DNA of 64,000 nucleotides from Gnetum montanum (lineage: Eukaryota > Streptophyta > Gnetopsida > Gnetales > Gnetaceae), in the NCBI GenBank assembly GCA_015680685.1, contig MNCI01035832.1, forward strand, positions 170,264-234,263. The letters are read 5' to 3'. The notes under the pieces were generated by a model. It was not told the origin of the DNA. It searched no databases and saw only the letters and a list, made by a program, of their open reading frames with translations. Numbering within the stretch: the stretch's first letter is position 1; the number at the start of each line of letters is the position of its first letter. The position numbers were made by a program, and so were the translations under genes. Shown piece after piece: positions 24,541-34,949 of this stretch.

Positions 24541-26360
24541 GCCATGTCTTTCCAATATTCAACTAAGTTTCCATTCACATTCACTAACAACAAGTCTAAC
24601 TAGTAGGCCATGAGGATATACGATCCAAAGGACCCTTCTATCATCAAATGTAGACAATCTTTAAGACTAAAAGGAAAGAGTCCTAAATTCTCTATCATAG
24701 ATGAAAAGCACTACAACTTCATTTATGCCATGATCTAGGCTAGCATGTTGATTCTATGAATGCATGGAAAAGCCAAAAGGTAATTTGAACTTATATCTCA
24801 CAATAGTAAGGAATATATTCCCTCCCTGTATGATCAAATACACCTCATCTACGTCTATGCTAGTATCTTATCCCATCTAATATAGATGGATTAAGAGGAC
24901 CAAAAGGCTACCTCATATTGATAGCTGGAGGAGGAGGAGGATGAGTTTATGATCAAATCTAAGCCTGAAAATATCTTGGATGTGCTTTTCTAATAAGGCA
25001 CCCCTAAGATAATAGGGCCCATCTCCACCCCCTTTGTCTCTTCCACATAGCATGCCCCACCACCTTAGTCCTCACCTTACCTAATCATGTTTGGTCCCAC
25101 ATCATCCATCACTACACACCAAGCACAATTGGTGCTGCTACCACCTTCCATTTCTCCATGTCATTTTCCACCCAACCATAGTATATACGATCATCATTGG
25201 TGGTGGTTACCACCACCAATCCATTGACCTCTTAGATGGAGCCTGCCATGGGTTCCCAAGTAGCCCAGGTGTCATGTATCCCATTCATTCCATTTGCACC
25301 TCAAGTACTACCACAAACCTCCTTTTCTCTATTTAGCTTGTTGACTACCAATATAATGCAACCTCTCTCCTCTACCCCACAACTGATAGCAAGGCCACAA
25401 GTCTTTCAGAAAATACCCCAATCTTTTGTTGAAGCCTTGTAGCCTACAGGAGCATCATAGGGCCTAGATAAGGCCTTACAAATGATTGAGAACCTAATAG
25501 AGGAGTTGTAGCGACAAAGGATAACCATCAACTCCCTTGGTACTCTAAGCTAGACCACCTTTTCTGCTATCAGCAACTACTTGGTCATGACATAGACTTC
25601 TATCTTACACTAAAGGATGACATATAGAAAATTATAGATATGGGAGAGTTTGTCCTAGATGCCTCCAACTGCATATAACCATAGAATTAGTCGATGCAGG
25701 TGAATAAGGATCCATTGATTACTAATAATGACCCCTATGTTATATCATCATTTAATAGCAATGATAATTAGAAACTAGCAAGGGAACCATTCATGATCTA
25801 GGTACCCCCTTGTGATGAAAGGACCTCTTTAGCTTTCACCATCTCAAGATATCCTTTTGTTGTAAGAGTACCATTGCGAGAATCACCAAGGAAGCCTATT
25901 GTCATTAGGGTGTCCCAACCCAAGATAACCCAGCCAGCCCCCACAACTGACCAATGACCTCTCATGGTGGCTAATGCCATAGCTTCTTCCTCCTAGATAG
26001 CCAATGAAAATCCAAAAGCCTCAAACAAGAAAAGGAAGAAGCCTAAGTAGAAACCCAATAATAACAATGACCAAAAAGCCAAGTCATGCAAGGAAGAGAG
26101 CCCACTGAAGCCCACTATCATATCCTTAATACCCATTACTTTCATAGTCTAGGATGCTTCTATAAGTAAACCACGAGAGAAATAGGAAGGCCAAGAGAAC
26201 AGGAAGGAGAAAAACCCATAACAACCTAAGGCTGACATATGCATTTTTGGGTGCATGGAAGAAGTGAAGCACAACCACAGTGACAAACCCATGGCCAATG
26301 ATAAGTTCTTCATATGTGTGATGGAGCAATTCAAGCAATCTCTCAAATAGAAAAATACAA
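24541..26360 (+). pseudogene. gag: Degenerate gag-like region of the plus-strand Tat element
   Basis: Broken frames without a clear zinc knuckle. Local features include LPSLYDQIHLIYVYAS, an acidic run LEEEEDEF followed by SKPENILDVLF near 24925-24990, and a hydrophobic/Pro-rich stretch at 25236-25440. It is called gag-like only because it lies between an LTR and a protease on the same strand. It may hold other leader sequence. Confidence 0.35.
24928..25071 (+). repeat. Right arm of the inverted duplication
   Basis: Reverse complement of 24295-24438. It starts GAGGAGGAGGAGGATGAG and ends CACCACCTTAGTCC, and is embedded in the gag-like frame. Confidence 0.8.
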
Positions 26361-26362
26361 CC

Positions 26363-27232
26363 TTGAGCTTGTATGACTTGATCATGAATTCCACTACACA
26401 TCATGAAGTGCTAGTTAAAATGTTGAATTTTATCCCCATTAGTCAGGACATCCCTACCAATAAGGAATCCATCGATGTGATAATGGTTCATTCTTCACTA
26501 AGAAAAAATAAGTCAACATCAATGGTGTTTAGTGATAGTGAAGTCAAGACCAATACCCAAAATGTCAAAGTAACTAGAGTTCCTCTTTTCATAACCATAT
26601 GCATAGGGAAATATAATGTGCATCAAGTGCATGTTGATGATGGTGCTTTAACTAATTTTATCCCATGCACCATTGTTGAGCACCTAGGCTTGATCAAGCA
26701 AATACAAGATACGACAACCATAGCTCTCAAGTCCTTCAACAAATTGAGGGTAGGTGTCAAGGGGTCTATCTCCTTGGATTTTGTGGTAGGAGAGCAAGTT
26801 CCCAGAACCACTAATTTCTTGATGATGGAGGAGACACCAAGGTTTAACCTTATCTTGGGAAAGCCTTGGTTGGCTCAATTATGAGCCATGTCTTCACCTA
26901 TCCATCAAGAGGTTTACCTTCCTTACAAGGGAGGTGAATCATTATTCATGATGATAACGTGGTTCCCCTGGTTATTAACAATGTAAATATAGAGTAGGGA
27001 TCTAAAGTGGAGTTATAGGAGGAAACTCACAACCATGAAGTGCAATAGCCTGAGAGAGCAAAGAAAGCTAAAAGTAATAAAGATGAATAATGGGATACAC
27101 TATGAGAAGAACTTTCCTTTGACATCATCAGTGAAGTGGATGGATAATACAAACTTGTGTAGAGCTAGCCTTACATATTTCCCAACCTATCAAAGATTAG
27201 GAAAAGCTTGCACAATTGAGATGCACCCCTGA
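26363..27232 (+). pseudogene. Tat-type gypsy aspartic protease, copy E
   Basis: A 173-codon open frame (26363-26884) carries VHVDDGALTNFIP as the active-site loop. The usual D-T/S-G-A is D-D-G-A here. EHLGLIKQ follows, and near the end FNLILGKPWLAQL gives the second hydrophobic-Gly element of the retropepsin fold. This arrangement matches Tat/Ogre-like protease. It would cut Gag-Pol. The frame stops at 26882-26884. Weak downstream frames reach about 27230, after which the 30-bp repeat array begins. RT and integrase are missing from this copy. Confidence 0.65.
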
Positions 27233-27529
27233 TCCTTCCACACTATGTCCTTGTAACCTTTGTATCCATGCACCAATAGATACCTAACCTAGATTTCCTT
27301 TGTTGCCTATTAAACATTTTTGTTTACTTTTTTTCAACATTTTTTAGCATGTAGCCTAGAGACTTATGTTTATTTGCATTTCTATTTATTATGGTCTTTT
27401 TCTTTATTATTTTCCTTGTTTAGCATGATATAAACTAAAAAACCCATAAAAACATTTTAAAAATTTCCAAAAAAATATATGAGTTTCCTTTCCACTTCAG
27501 CCTTCCATGGGATAAAACTGGTACCATCA

Positions 27530-27830
27530 TATAGCTCATCATGGCCTTAAACTGGAAAAACAAACACACCATCGAGGGCTTGTCATGGCCTAAAATTGAC
27601 AAAACTTGCAACCTTCCAAGGCCTTAAACTAGCACCGTAATCCACTAAGACTCTAAGCTAGTAGCATAGTCTGCTAAGACTCTAAACTATTACTATGGTC
27701 CACTAAAAATTTAAATTGGTACCATAGTTTTCTAAGACTCTAAACTAGCATCATAGTCCACTAAGACTCTAAATTGACACCGTGGCCCGCCATGGCCTAA
27801 AACCAACAAGCAACCCTCATCCTATAGCCT
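27530..27830 (-). repeat. 30-bp-type tandem array, reversed orientation
   Basis: Units like ACTAAGACTCTAAACTAGCA, the reverse complement of the TGCTAGTTTA...GTC units elsewhere, recur about every 30 bp for roughly 9-10 units. The array sits downstream of the plus-strand Tat protease. This is consistent with a pol-flanking array after loss of RT and integrase. Confidence 0.7.
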
Positions 27831-28139
27831 TTCATAGTCTTACATTTTAGTCATTTTCTACATAGCCAACATAGCCATTCTTAACATAATAATTTACAAC
27901 ATTTATAGCCTTAAAATTGTAAAACAATAAAGTCATCAATAACATATATAGCCAAAATTAAAACATAAACTTATAATCTCAAATAGTTAAAAATATATAT
28001 AGCCATGGCCACACTATGTAGCATAAATATTAAATCAATAAACCATAAGTGTCAAAATATCTACAACCCAAACATTGGCCAACATCAACCATGTAACATC
28101 CAACATAAAAACCAAAATGAAATCAACAACAAGTGCTAT
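27831..28139. other. A-rich spacer, no gene seen
   Basis: Words such as ATAGCCAAAA and AACAT recur. There is no supported frame. Confidence 0.4.
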
Positions 28140-30997
28140 CGCATAATGTGTTTGGTGGTGCTAAGAAGGCATCCAGAATAGGGGGTGGTTTATCATCATC
28201 ATAGCTATCACTACAGTGGCCTCCAGTGTCACTTGATGCCTGTGACATAACAACATACAATCAATCAATAACCGATAGCCAAAACCATAACTTAGATAAA
28301 TCCAAACTTAAAATTCAAAACATAAAAGTCATCAAACCTATAGGAAATCTGGCTCCATGAAATCTTGGGAAAGATGTTGAAGGCCAATCTTCAAATGATG
28401 GGGAATTCATTCTTTCATCATGTTGTCCTGGTCAACATCCCCAAAATTAATGCCAGTGAGGATGTTGGTCCTATCCATGCCTATCCATGATGTTGGCCCC
28501 CATGAGACTATACCTATAAAAGCCTCATTTGTAGCCATAATAACTTGAGGAGAAGGAGACTCAACTACCATGAGAGTACTCTAAAAGTGTTTGTAAACAC
28601 TCTTAGCCTAAATGCCCTAAATGAACAATTCCATCTTACATTGTTCAATCATCTCCTTCTTTAGCCACTTCAAGTATGCCTCTCGATTGACCTTATAATG
28701 CTTCTTAAGATCTTTCTAAATCCAACCCCACTCCAGGACCCAGGCACTATAATCCTTCCAATCTAGGATCTTTCAGGAGATTAAATCCATCTACATATAC
28801 TACTTAACTAGCTCCTTGAAAATGGCCACCTTGTAGTGGATGGTGCACCAATAGCATGTCTATACTCTTCCTCTACACGCCTATGCTCTTCTTTCATACT
28901 AGTAGCTTAAGCAACAAACTTCTACAGTTGATCTATAGCCATAAACTGTTAGACAAGTTAGCACATGTAACCATGAGATATAGAACATATCAAAGCCAAA
29001 AACATTTGAAATATAGCCAAAATTACCTTCAAATTCCTGATGTAACCAGTTGAGCCTGAAGAGGATATTCTTCTTGGCAAGTGGTTATGATGCTGGTAGT
29101 GCTTCCTTTATGGGCCATTTTAAGTTGATCCTTGCTACCCTATCAGCATCGATACACAACTGTTGGGCCCTCAGAACATTCACCAAAACTATTAATGGCT
29201 CCTTTTCCATGCTGTTAGGGGATTCACACAACGTACAAACAAATACATTGGTGGTAATAGACAGTGAATCTCCCATGTCCTCTAATGGATTATGGGCCTA
29301 CATAGTTGAATAAAGTTACTTTATCCAAGGCTTAGAGAGCTGGTTTGAATCTTGACTTACCCATCATCCATTCCTACTCACCACCAATAACTTTTCTAAT
29401 CTCTTTAAATAACCTAAAAAAATGCATAATGAATAATAATTATTGTAGAGGTGTCTTCGTGAAATTTGAGGATTGCCTCCTTGAGGCCTATAGTGAAGGA
29501 AGCAATCTAGATGAATCATGTGTTCTCCATCAAGAATTTTTTGATGGTGAAATCCTATGTAATGCTAATTACCTTATTTTGAGACAACCATTTAAGGAAT
29601 GCATGAGATGATAACAAAGGATAAGATTCCTTTGCTTCAGAACTCATGAAGCCATCCAAGGCAAGTCCAGAGTGGTCCTTTCTAACACCAAGCCACTCAT
29701 CAACTTCTTTATGATGGCTAACCTTCTTCATTGGTTTGGTGTTAACCATGATCCCATTAGCAAGGACACCAAAGAAGTTATGAAAGGTTGCCTCATTAAT
29801 GACAATGAAAATTAGTATGCTTTGTACTATTATGTAGAACACATTGGCTTTTGTATCAAAGGAGTCAATGACATTCAAAATATCTAAGGAGGGGATGGAA
29901 GGACTAGGCACTATGAAGCCATTAAGGAAACAAGAAAGTTTTATATTTTTCTAAATGTTCTTAAACTCTTGCCCCTTCAACCACTCCTGTGCTAGCCCCA
30001 CATCCCTAAACTTTAGGATGAGAGTATTTGCAGAGCATTTGGAAAGGGGTACAGTGACCTCAAAAGAAGTAGAAGGTCCTACAAGCCAATGATACTAGCC
30101 TAGCATTAGTACAAGCATGTTTATACCATAGGAAACTTAAGATCCAAATAGCATTAAACCTTAAGTATAACATAGAAAAATACTATTATTTTCACCTTTC
30201 TTCTTCTTTCTTGATGAATCTCATGTGCAGTACCTAGTACCAATGCCTATATCTCTGGCAACCTTGAAGGCTACCCACCAACTGTGTGGTGTTTTGGCAG
30301 CCATACACTTCTTATAGATAGGGTTAAAATTAGTGGTTTTTTTATCAAAGTCCCCTCTTAACCATTCATACACAATAGTTGGAATCTTGGGGCCTTTGGT
30401 AAATACATTCAAGGTAGTTTGAGCTACCACCAAGATTTGATCATTGAACCTCTACCTACAAGAGGTTCACAAAACCAACAAGTTAGAAAAGGTGACCAAA
30501 ATAGTAAAGCCAAAACATCAAAAACCTATAATAATCATGCTTACCATTGTAACTGATACACACTACCCAAAGGATTCTGGAATAGAGTATGAACTTTATG
30601 CACCATCATCAAAGTATTATCAGGGTTGTACTAAGAATACTCTAGCATCCTCCAGATGTCTAAAAGATAACATGTATTGATAGGATCCCTTATCTCCATC
30701 AGCTCTCCTATTGCTTGGGCCATCAGATTGTCAGTGATGAATCTAATGATTAGCCTAGCAAATCCTAGTAGCAAGGTCTTCACTATGGCCCTAGCCACAT
30801 CTATGGATAAGTATGAAAACATTATCATACTAAATTTTTGCAAGAGGTAGGAAAGGAACTCCCTTTCCCCTAGTCAAAACCACATTAAGCCCCTCTCTAA
30901 GACAATGTCAACCAAAGGAGTGTTGGACCTGGATTGGCCTACATAGCATAGGATACTAACTAGCTCAACCACAATGAGTATGGGCTTTAACAAGGAC
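28140..30997 (-). pseudogene. FCP1/NIF-like HAD-domain gene relic, copy 2 (six or more exons)
   Basis: This is the best preserved exon series of the family, on the minus strand. Exon A is 30997-30545 (acceptor ATGTAG, donor TG|GTAAGC), B is 30455-30196, C is 30078-29573 and D is 29297-29027. A further coding block lies at about 28860-28330, and a last exon at about 28250-28140 has an acidic end (SYDDDKPPPILDAFLAPP) and a stop. Exon A reads KPILIVVELVSILCYV, then EFLSYLLQKFSMIMFSYL. This is an FCP1/NIF-like core with Glu at the catalytic Asp position. Exon C contains NTLILKFRDV and LDILNVIDSF; exon B contains SWW. Stops are mostly TAG and TGA. Exons B and C match copy 1, and exon A matches copies 1 and 3. 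The functions of the later domains are unknown to me. Confidence 0.65.
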
Positions 30998-31389
30998 CTA
31001 CATGGAGAAATAAGAAAGTTGTTAGAACCATGTCTCAACATTTAGAATTTCCTTACAAATTTTGCAAAATCATCTTAGTTAGGGGTGAAATTAGCCCTTG
31101 TAAAGAACTCTAAAGTGTTTGTTAAAATTCATTTAGAGATTCAGAAACTACCATAGCCATTAAACTCCATAACAAGAACATTATATCCAAAACATTACAA
31201 CTAAATTATTCCTTAGTTAAAATCGTCCATCAACATACAAAACCTCAAAAACCTATACACAACCTTACCAAAAATATCACTAAAAATATTTAAAAAATTT
31301 TATCTTTCATGAAATCTACTTTAGAGCATAGTTAAAATCTTTAGGCATCCACAGTAGCATGGGATGTTGACAAGAAAAAATCTTAAACA
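30998..31389. other. Spacer between gene relic 2 and the Tat LTR
   Basis: AT-rich. No exon like exon 1 of copy 3 was found here, so the 5' end of relic 2 appears to be missing or diverged. Confidence 0.4.
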
Positions 31390-31909
31390 TGTCAATGCTG
31401 TTGCGACCAAAAACATCAGTGGCTGGAACACCGAGAGGTTACCGAGTGAAATAGTTTAACCCCAGATCCATGCGATGACCATGTTGGAGAAAATGGATTT
31501 AGGATGCCCTGAATGGTCTTGTCGATCAAACAAGGACTTAATAGGTGTGACCTAACCTTTCACAGAAATTTACTTTGGAAATGATGCTCATAGCGTAATA
31601 TGATGATTATTAAATGCAACAGGATGAAAATGATGTAAAATATGATGATAATAAATAGAAATGTAAAGCAAACTGGAGTGAGAGAATGCACTGCCTCAAG
31701 ATCGTGGCTTTACTTTGTTGAGATGGACACAATTGGTTGTGCAACACTGGGAGGCACAGAAATCTTAGAGGTAACCAGAATGCTCAAAATGTGCCACCTA
31801 TGCTCTTGAATGCAAAATTAAAAGCCAAGTACGCCAAAAATTGATCTGGAAAGCCAACTATGCAAAATGTCAATCAACCAGCCAACCCTTTGAACATTGT
31901 TCATTGGGG

Positions 31910-31918
31910 TATTTATAG
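31910..31918 (-). promoter_or_regulatory. TATA box of Tat LTR copy A
   Basis: CTATAAATA on the minus strand, in the context GCCCTATAAATACCCCAATGA. The same context is at 60658-60666 in copy B. Confidence 0.65.
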
Positions 31919-32334
31919 GGCTAAGAGCAGGTGAGAAATGAGGCATGAATGTCATGTGTCCTAGACCCCACAAGATGCTGACGTGCCTGTACCATGTAGA
32001 TGTGCAATGCTGGTCATGAACTTGCTACATTATGACTATGCCTCTAGGACTGTGTGTGCCAAGATCAACTTGCTAACAATGCAAACAAAAATGGAGCTTA
32101 TGCTCCAGAACTACATCTTCCCTGCTCTTAGGAGCAGGGTCAAGCATAGGAACAATGGTTTTGGGACTAACCAGGGGGTGTGCAAAATGGAGTGAAATTG
32201 TTGATTCTGCCAAGGAGATGCCAAAATGAGGAAGATTGATATCTGCAAGTTCTAGAACTACTCAAAGACATCTTGGTACTTCTGTACCAATGTTGTGTTA
32301 CTCACGTTGTCGGGTTTGCTGGCATAGCGTAAGT

Positions 32335-32865
32335 GGCTGGTTGCTACGCTGTGCTATGCTACGTAGCGTAGCAACTGGTTTTGACCAAAACTTGTGTTGA
32401 GAAGTTGAAATATTTGTTTGAGGCTTGATCATGCTAACAACTGCAACTTTTTCCTTTATGAAGGGAAGCCTTTGAACTTGCTGAACTTACATTTAAAAAA
32501 TTTTCTACTACTCTTGTATTGTTGCTACATTGTGCTACGCTATGTAGCGTAGCACAGCGTAGCAGCCAGCGTATCCTACGTTTTTGTTCAATCTGCCACT
32601 TTCTAGTAAGAAAATTTTCCCAAGGACTTGAGAGGTCGAACAGGGCAACTGGTTTTGGAGGTCAGAGTGCTTGCCGAGTGCAACTTCTTTATTGGAATCA
32701 CTTTGCAAGCTGAGCCTTTCTGTTTTGCCTTTACTACGTTGTGCTATGCTATGTAGCATAGCATAGTGTAGCACTTTGTTTCACAACAATTCACACTTGA
32801 TCACTTGAGCAATTTTTCTTCGAGGCTTGCTACGCTACATAGCGTAGCGTAGCATAGCAAAATTA
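32335..32865 (-). repeat. Cluster of 20-bp GCTACGC...GCGTAGC palindromes, copy A
   Basis: There are four near-perfect palindromes: GCTATGCTACGTAGCGTAGC (32353-32372), GCTACGCTATGTAGCGTAGC (32534-32553), GCTATGCTATGTAGCATAGC (32743-32762) and GCTACGCTACATAGCGTAGC (32829-32848). They are spaced by 80-210 bases and followed by extra half-sites. All lie on the U3 side of the TATA box. Confidence 0.85.
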
Positions 32866-33141
32866 TTCACTAGAAAACTTGTCGAACTACTTTGGTTATC
32901 CCAAACACTTTTGACAACTCCTAGCATAGTTTCTGGTTACACTGTTAGCTGGGTGAATTGTCTAGGCAGGTAGGTCAGCGAGTCCATTGGGCTTGTCAGT
33001 TCTGGAGATAGAAAACTTGCTAGACTGGGTAGTCTAATCTCAGTGCCTACATTTTCTTGCCAAACTATCATGATGATCCACTTGTGGAAGTCCTTGCCAA
33101 AACCCCAAGACACAGGTGAAGTAATAGGGTCTCCAAATTTT

Positions 33142-33220
33142 ATGGTTTTTCACTGGCCCCTCTTTGTTGACATTTGGAGGATATACTCGATAGACATCAA
33201 CAAAGAATATGAAACACCAT
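33142..33220 (-). repeat. Conserved imperfect hairpin, copy 3
   Basis: The arms read GGTTTTTCACTGGCCCCTCT and CAACAAAGAATATGAAACACC, the latter counting its outer 20 bases as pairing. The copy at 61757-61833 is equivalent. Confidence 0.65.
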
Positions 33221-33900
33221 GAAGAACAAGTTACCAACATCGCTCTCTGCTGGTTGCTCAGAAGTCGCTTTGTTGTGCTTGGGAGTAATGGGATAGTTGT
33301 GCATGGTAAGGGGAAAGGGTAGACTTGAAGGAGCAGGTTCAGGAAAAGGTAAAGATGAAACTTAGCGGGGTCCCTCATCGAAGTGCTTGTGAGGGAATTT
33401 TTTGTGTGTTCATCTTTCCTTTTAATGGCTTCTAACCTCTCATCAGGATTTTTGGAGAGAGTTGTTATGAAATGGCTAGTGTGCCATTTGCTTTGGGCAC
33501 ACACACTCTCTTCTTCTTCTCTTTTTTTTTCTTTTGCGCTTTTCTTTTACTATTTAGTCGTATTCCTCTACAAACAACCTTGTTGTTGCAAGACAAGTGT
33601 TTCCTCCCCAGGATGAGTTTCATTACATCCACGTGGGGCTTTGACCTACCTACAAATGTTTCCCATGTGGTGAGTTGCGTTACGCACGTCATGGACTTTG
33701 CGGTTGAGCACATAGGAGGGCTTTACATGCATCAAGAAAGCTTGTAAACCAAGCGTGAAAAGGGAAATTGGGGATTTGAGGATCAAGGTAATGAAGGTAA
33801 AAGGGGAGGGGAAGGATGTGCACTCCCAAGTAGCTCAGCTAATTAGAGCGGTCACCTCAGAACGATGTTGTGTCTTGTTCTCCTGGTGAAATGCATCCTT

Positions 33901-34549
33901 GACTGACGTTGTCTCAGCCTGTACCCTACAAACACAAAAAAAAGTAGACCAAAGAAATGTGACCATGAAGTGTGGTTAGGCAAAGGTCTTACTTACTTTA
34001 GACATTATTGAAGTGACAAGAACTATTGCTGAGACAAGTAACATCTAAAGCATGAGGGTTGACAACAGCTTTGGTAGCGGTAGGCTGAAGGGGTCGAAGC
34101 TGAGGGGGCTAGGAGTTGCAGTGATGAAGGTGCTTGGGAGTCCCTACCCAAGGCAAACATCATGCAGTTCAACTATAAGGTGAGATGCCCAACAACTGAA
34201 CATCTTTTAGGCTCAGGCAATGGTGGGGGTTGGAGGGTAGCAACTTTGTGGCTGGGCCACAATAGTGCTAAGGCTCCAGCAACAAGTGCTAACAACAGAA
34301 GCTACTACCAAGGTGACGGGCTATGGTGGTGGTAGCTCTAGCATGTTAGCGAGATGTTAGATGATATCTCTAGAGGATCAACAAGATGCCAAGGGCATTA
34401 GCGTTGCATTTGTTCCAAAGGGTGTTTTCTTGCCATCGTGAACTGTGTTCTGGAACTGCAATGCTCCACCCTGCATTGGCACTGTGCATGCTCGCTTGCT
34501 TGAATGATTATGGATTATGAGCTGGAAGTGTTGTGCCCTGAACCCAATT
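33901..34549 (-). other. Tat copy A linker between LTR and repeat array
   Basis: Homologous to 62520-63130 (shared words TTGGTAGC, GATCAACAAGATGCCAAG). Relatively GC-rich and Gly-codon-like on the plus strand, but with no supported frame. Confidence 0.45.
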
Positions 34550-34935
34550 TAAGGTCCTGGTAGACCATCTTATGTTCTGATTTAAGATCCAAGCATATCG
34601 TTATGCTAGTTTAAGGTCCTAGCATACTGTTGTGCTAGTTTATCATTGTAGCGGATAGTCACTATGCTAGTTTAAGGTCCTAGCATACAATTATGCTAGT
34701 TTAAGATCCCAAAAGACCTTTGTGCTAGTTTATTGTCGTAGCGGATGGTGGATGGGCTAGTTTAAGGTCATAGCAAACCTCCTAGGCTAGTTTTATGTCA
34801 TAGCAGACATGTTGTGCTAGTTTTACATCATGGAAAATAGTCTGTGTCAATTTATAGTCATAGCGGACTATTTGTGCTAGTTTATAGTCATAACAAACTA
34901 TCTGTGCCAGTTTATAGTCATAGTGGACTATTTGC
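34550..34935 (-). repeat. 30-bp tandem array downstream of Tat pol, copy A
   Basis: About 12 units of 29-32 bp. They start TGCTAGTTTA and contain GTC.TAGC followed by GA.TGTTTG-like ends. Early units have AAGGTCC in the middle, later ones TAGTCATAGC, so the array shows two sub-types in blocks. Confidence 0.9.
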
Positions 34936-34949
34936 TTACCTTGCTCATG

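Larger units (their letters stand above)
31390..33900 (-). mobile_element. Tat-type LTR region, copy A, minus orientation
   Basis: It is collinear with 60060-62450. In minus orientation the order is a conserved block (33597-33715, CATCCACGTGGGGCTTTGACC and TTTGCGGTTGAGC), the hairpin (33142-33220), a cluster of 20-bp palindromes (32829 down to 32353), a TATA box (31910-31918) and then a leader ending near GGTTACCGAGTG (about 31440). It lies downstream of the minus-strand pol at 34.95-38.1 kb, so it would be that element's 3' LTR. The terminal dinucleotides are not resolved. Short open frames inside it, including a hydrophobic Phe-rich one, are not believable genes. Confidence 0.65.

Noticed and set aside
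26126-26404. Minus-strand open frames of 81 and 92 codons
   Set aside because: They are antisense to the plus-strand Tat gag/protease region and show no motif.
28580-28800. Possible recoded TAG codons in gene copy 2
   Set aside because: TAG is frequent in a good frame, but nuclear plant genes do not read TAG as sense and TGA stops are present too. Deamination of CAG is the simpler explanation.
33383-33747. Overlapping hydrophobic frames on the plus strand
   Set aside because: They lie antisense to and inside the Tat LTR; the Phe/Ser run comes from a CTTCTTCTCTTTT tract.
33838-33875. tRNA-like D-arm / A-box (GTAGCTCAGCTAATTAGAGCG)
   Set aside because: No T-arm (GGTTCGA-type B box), no pairing acceptor stem, and the homologous place in copy B near 62440 has lost even the A-box likeness. 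It is chance or retroelement linker sequence.
34550-34935. CRISPR-like regular 30-bp repeats (also 63130-63570)
   Set aside because: The units are contiguous with no unique spacers, lie in a plant retroelement and have no cas genes. They are ordinary tandem arrays.
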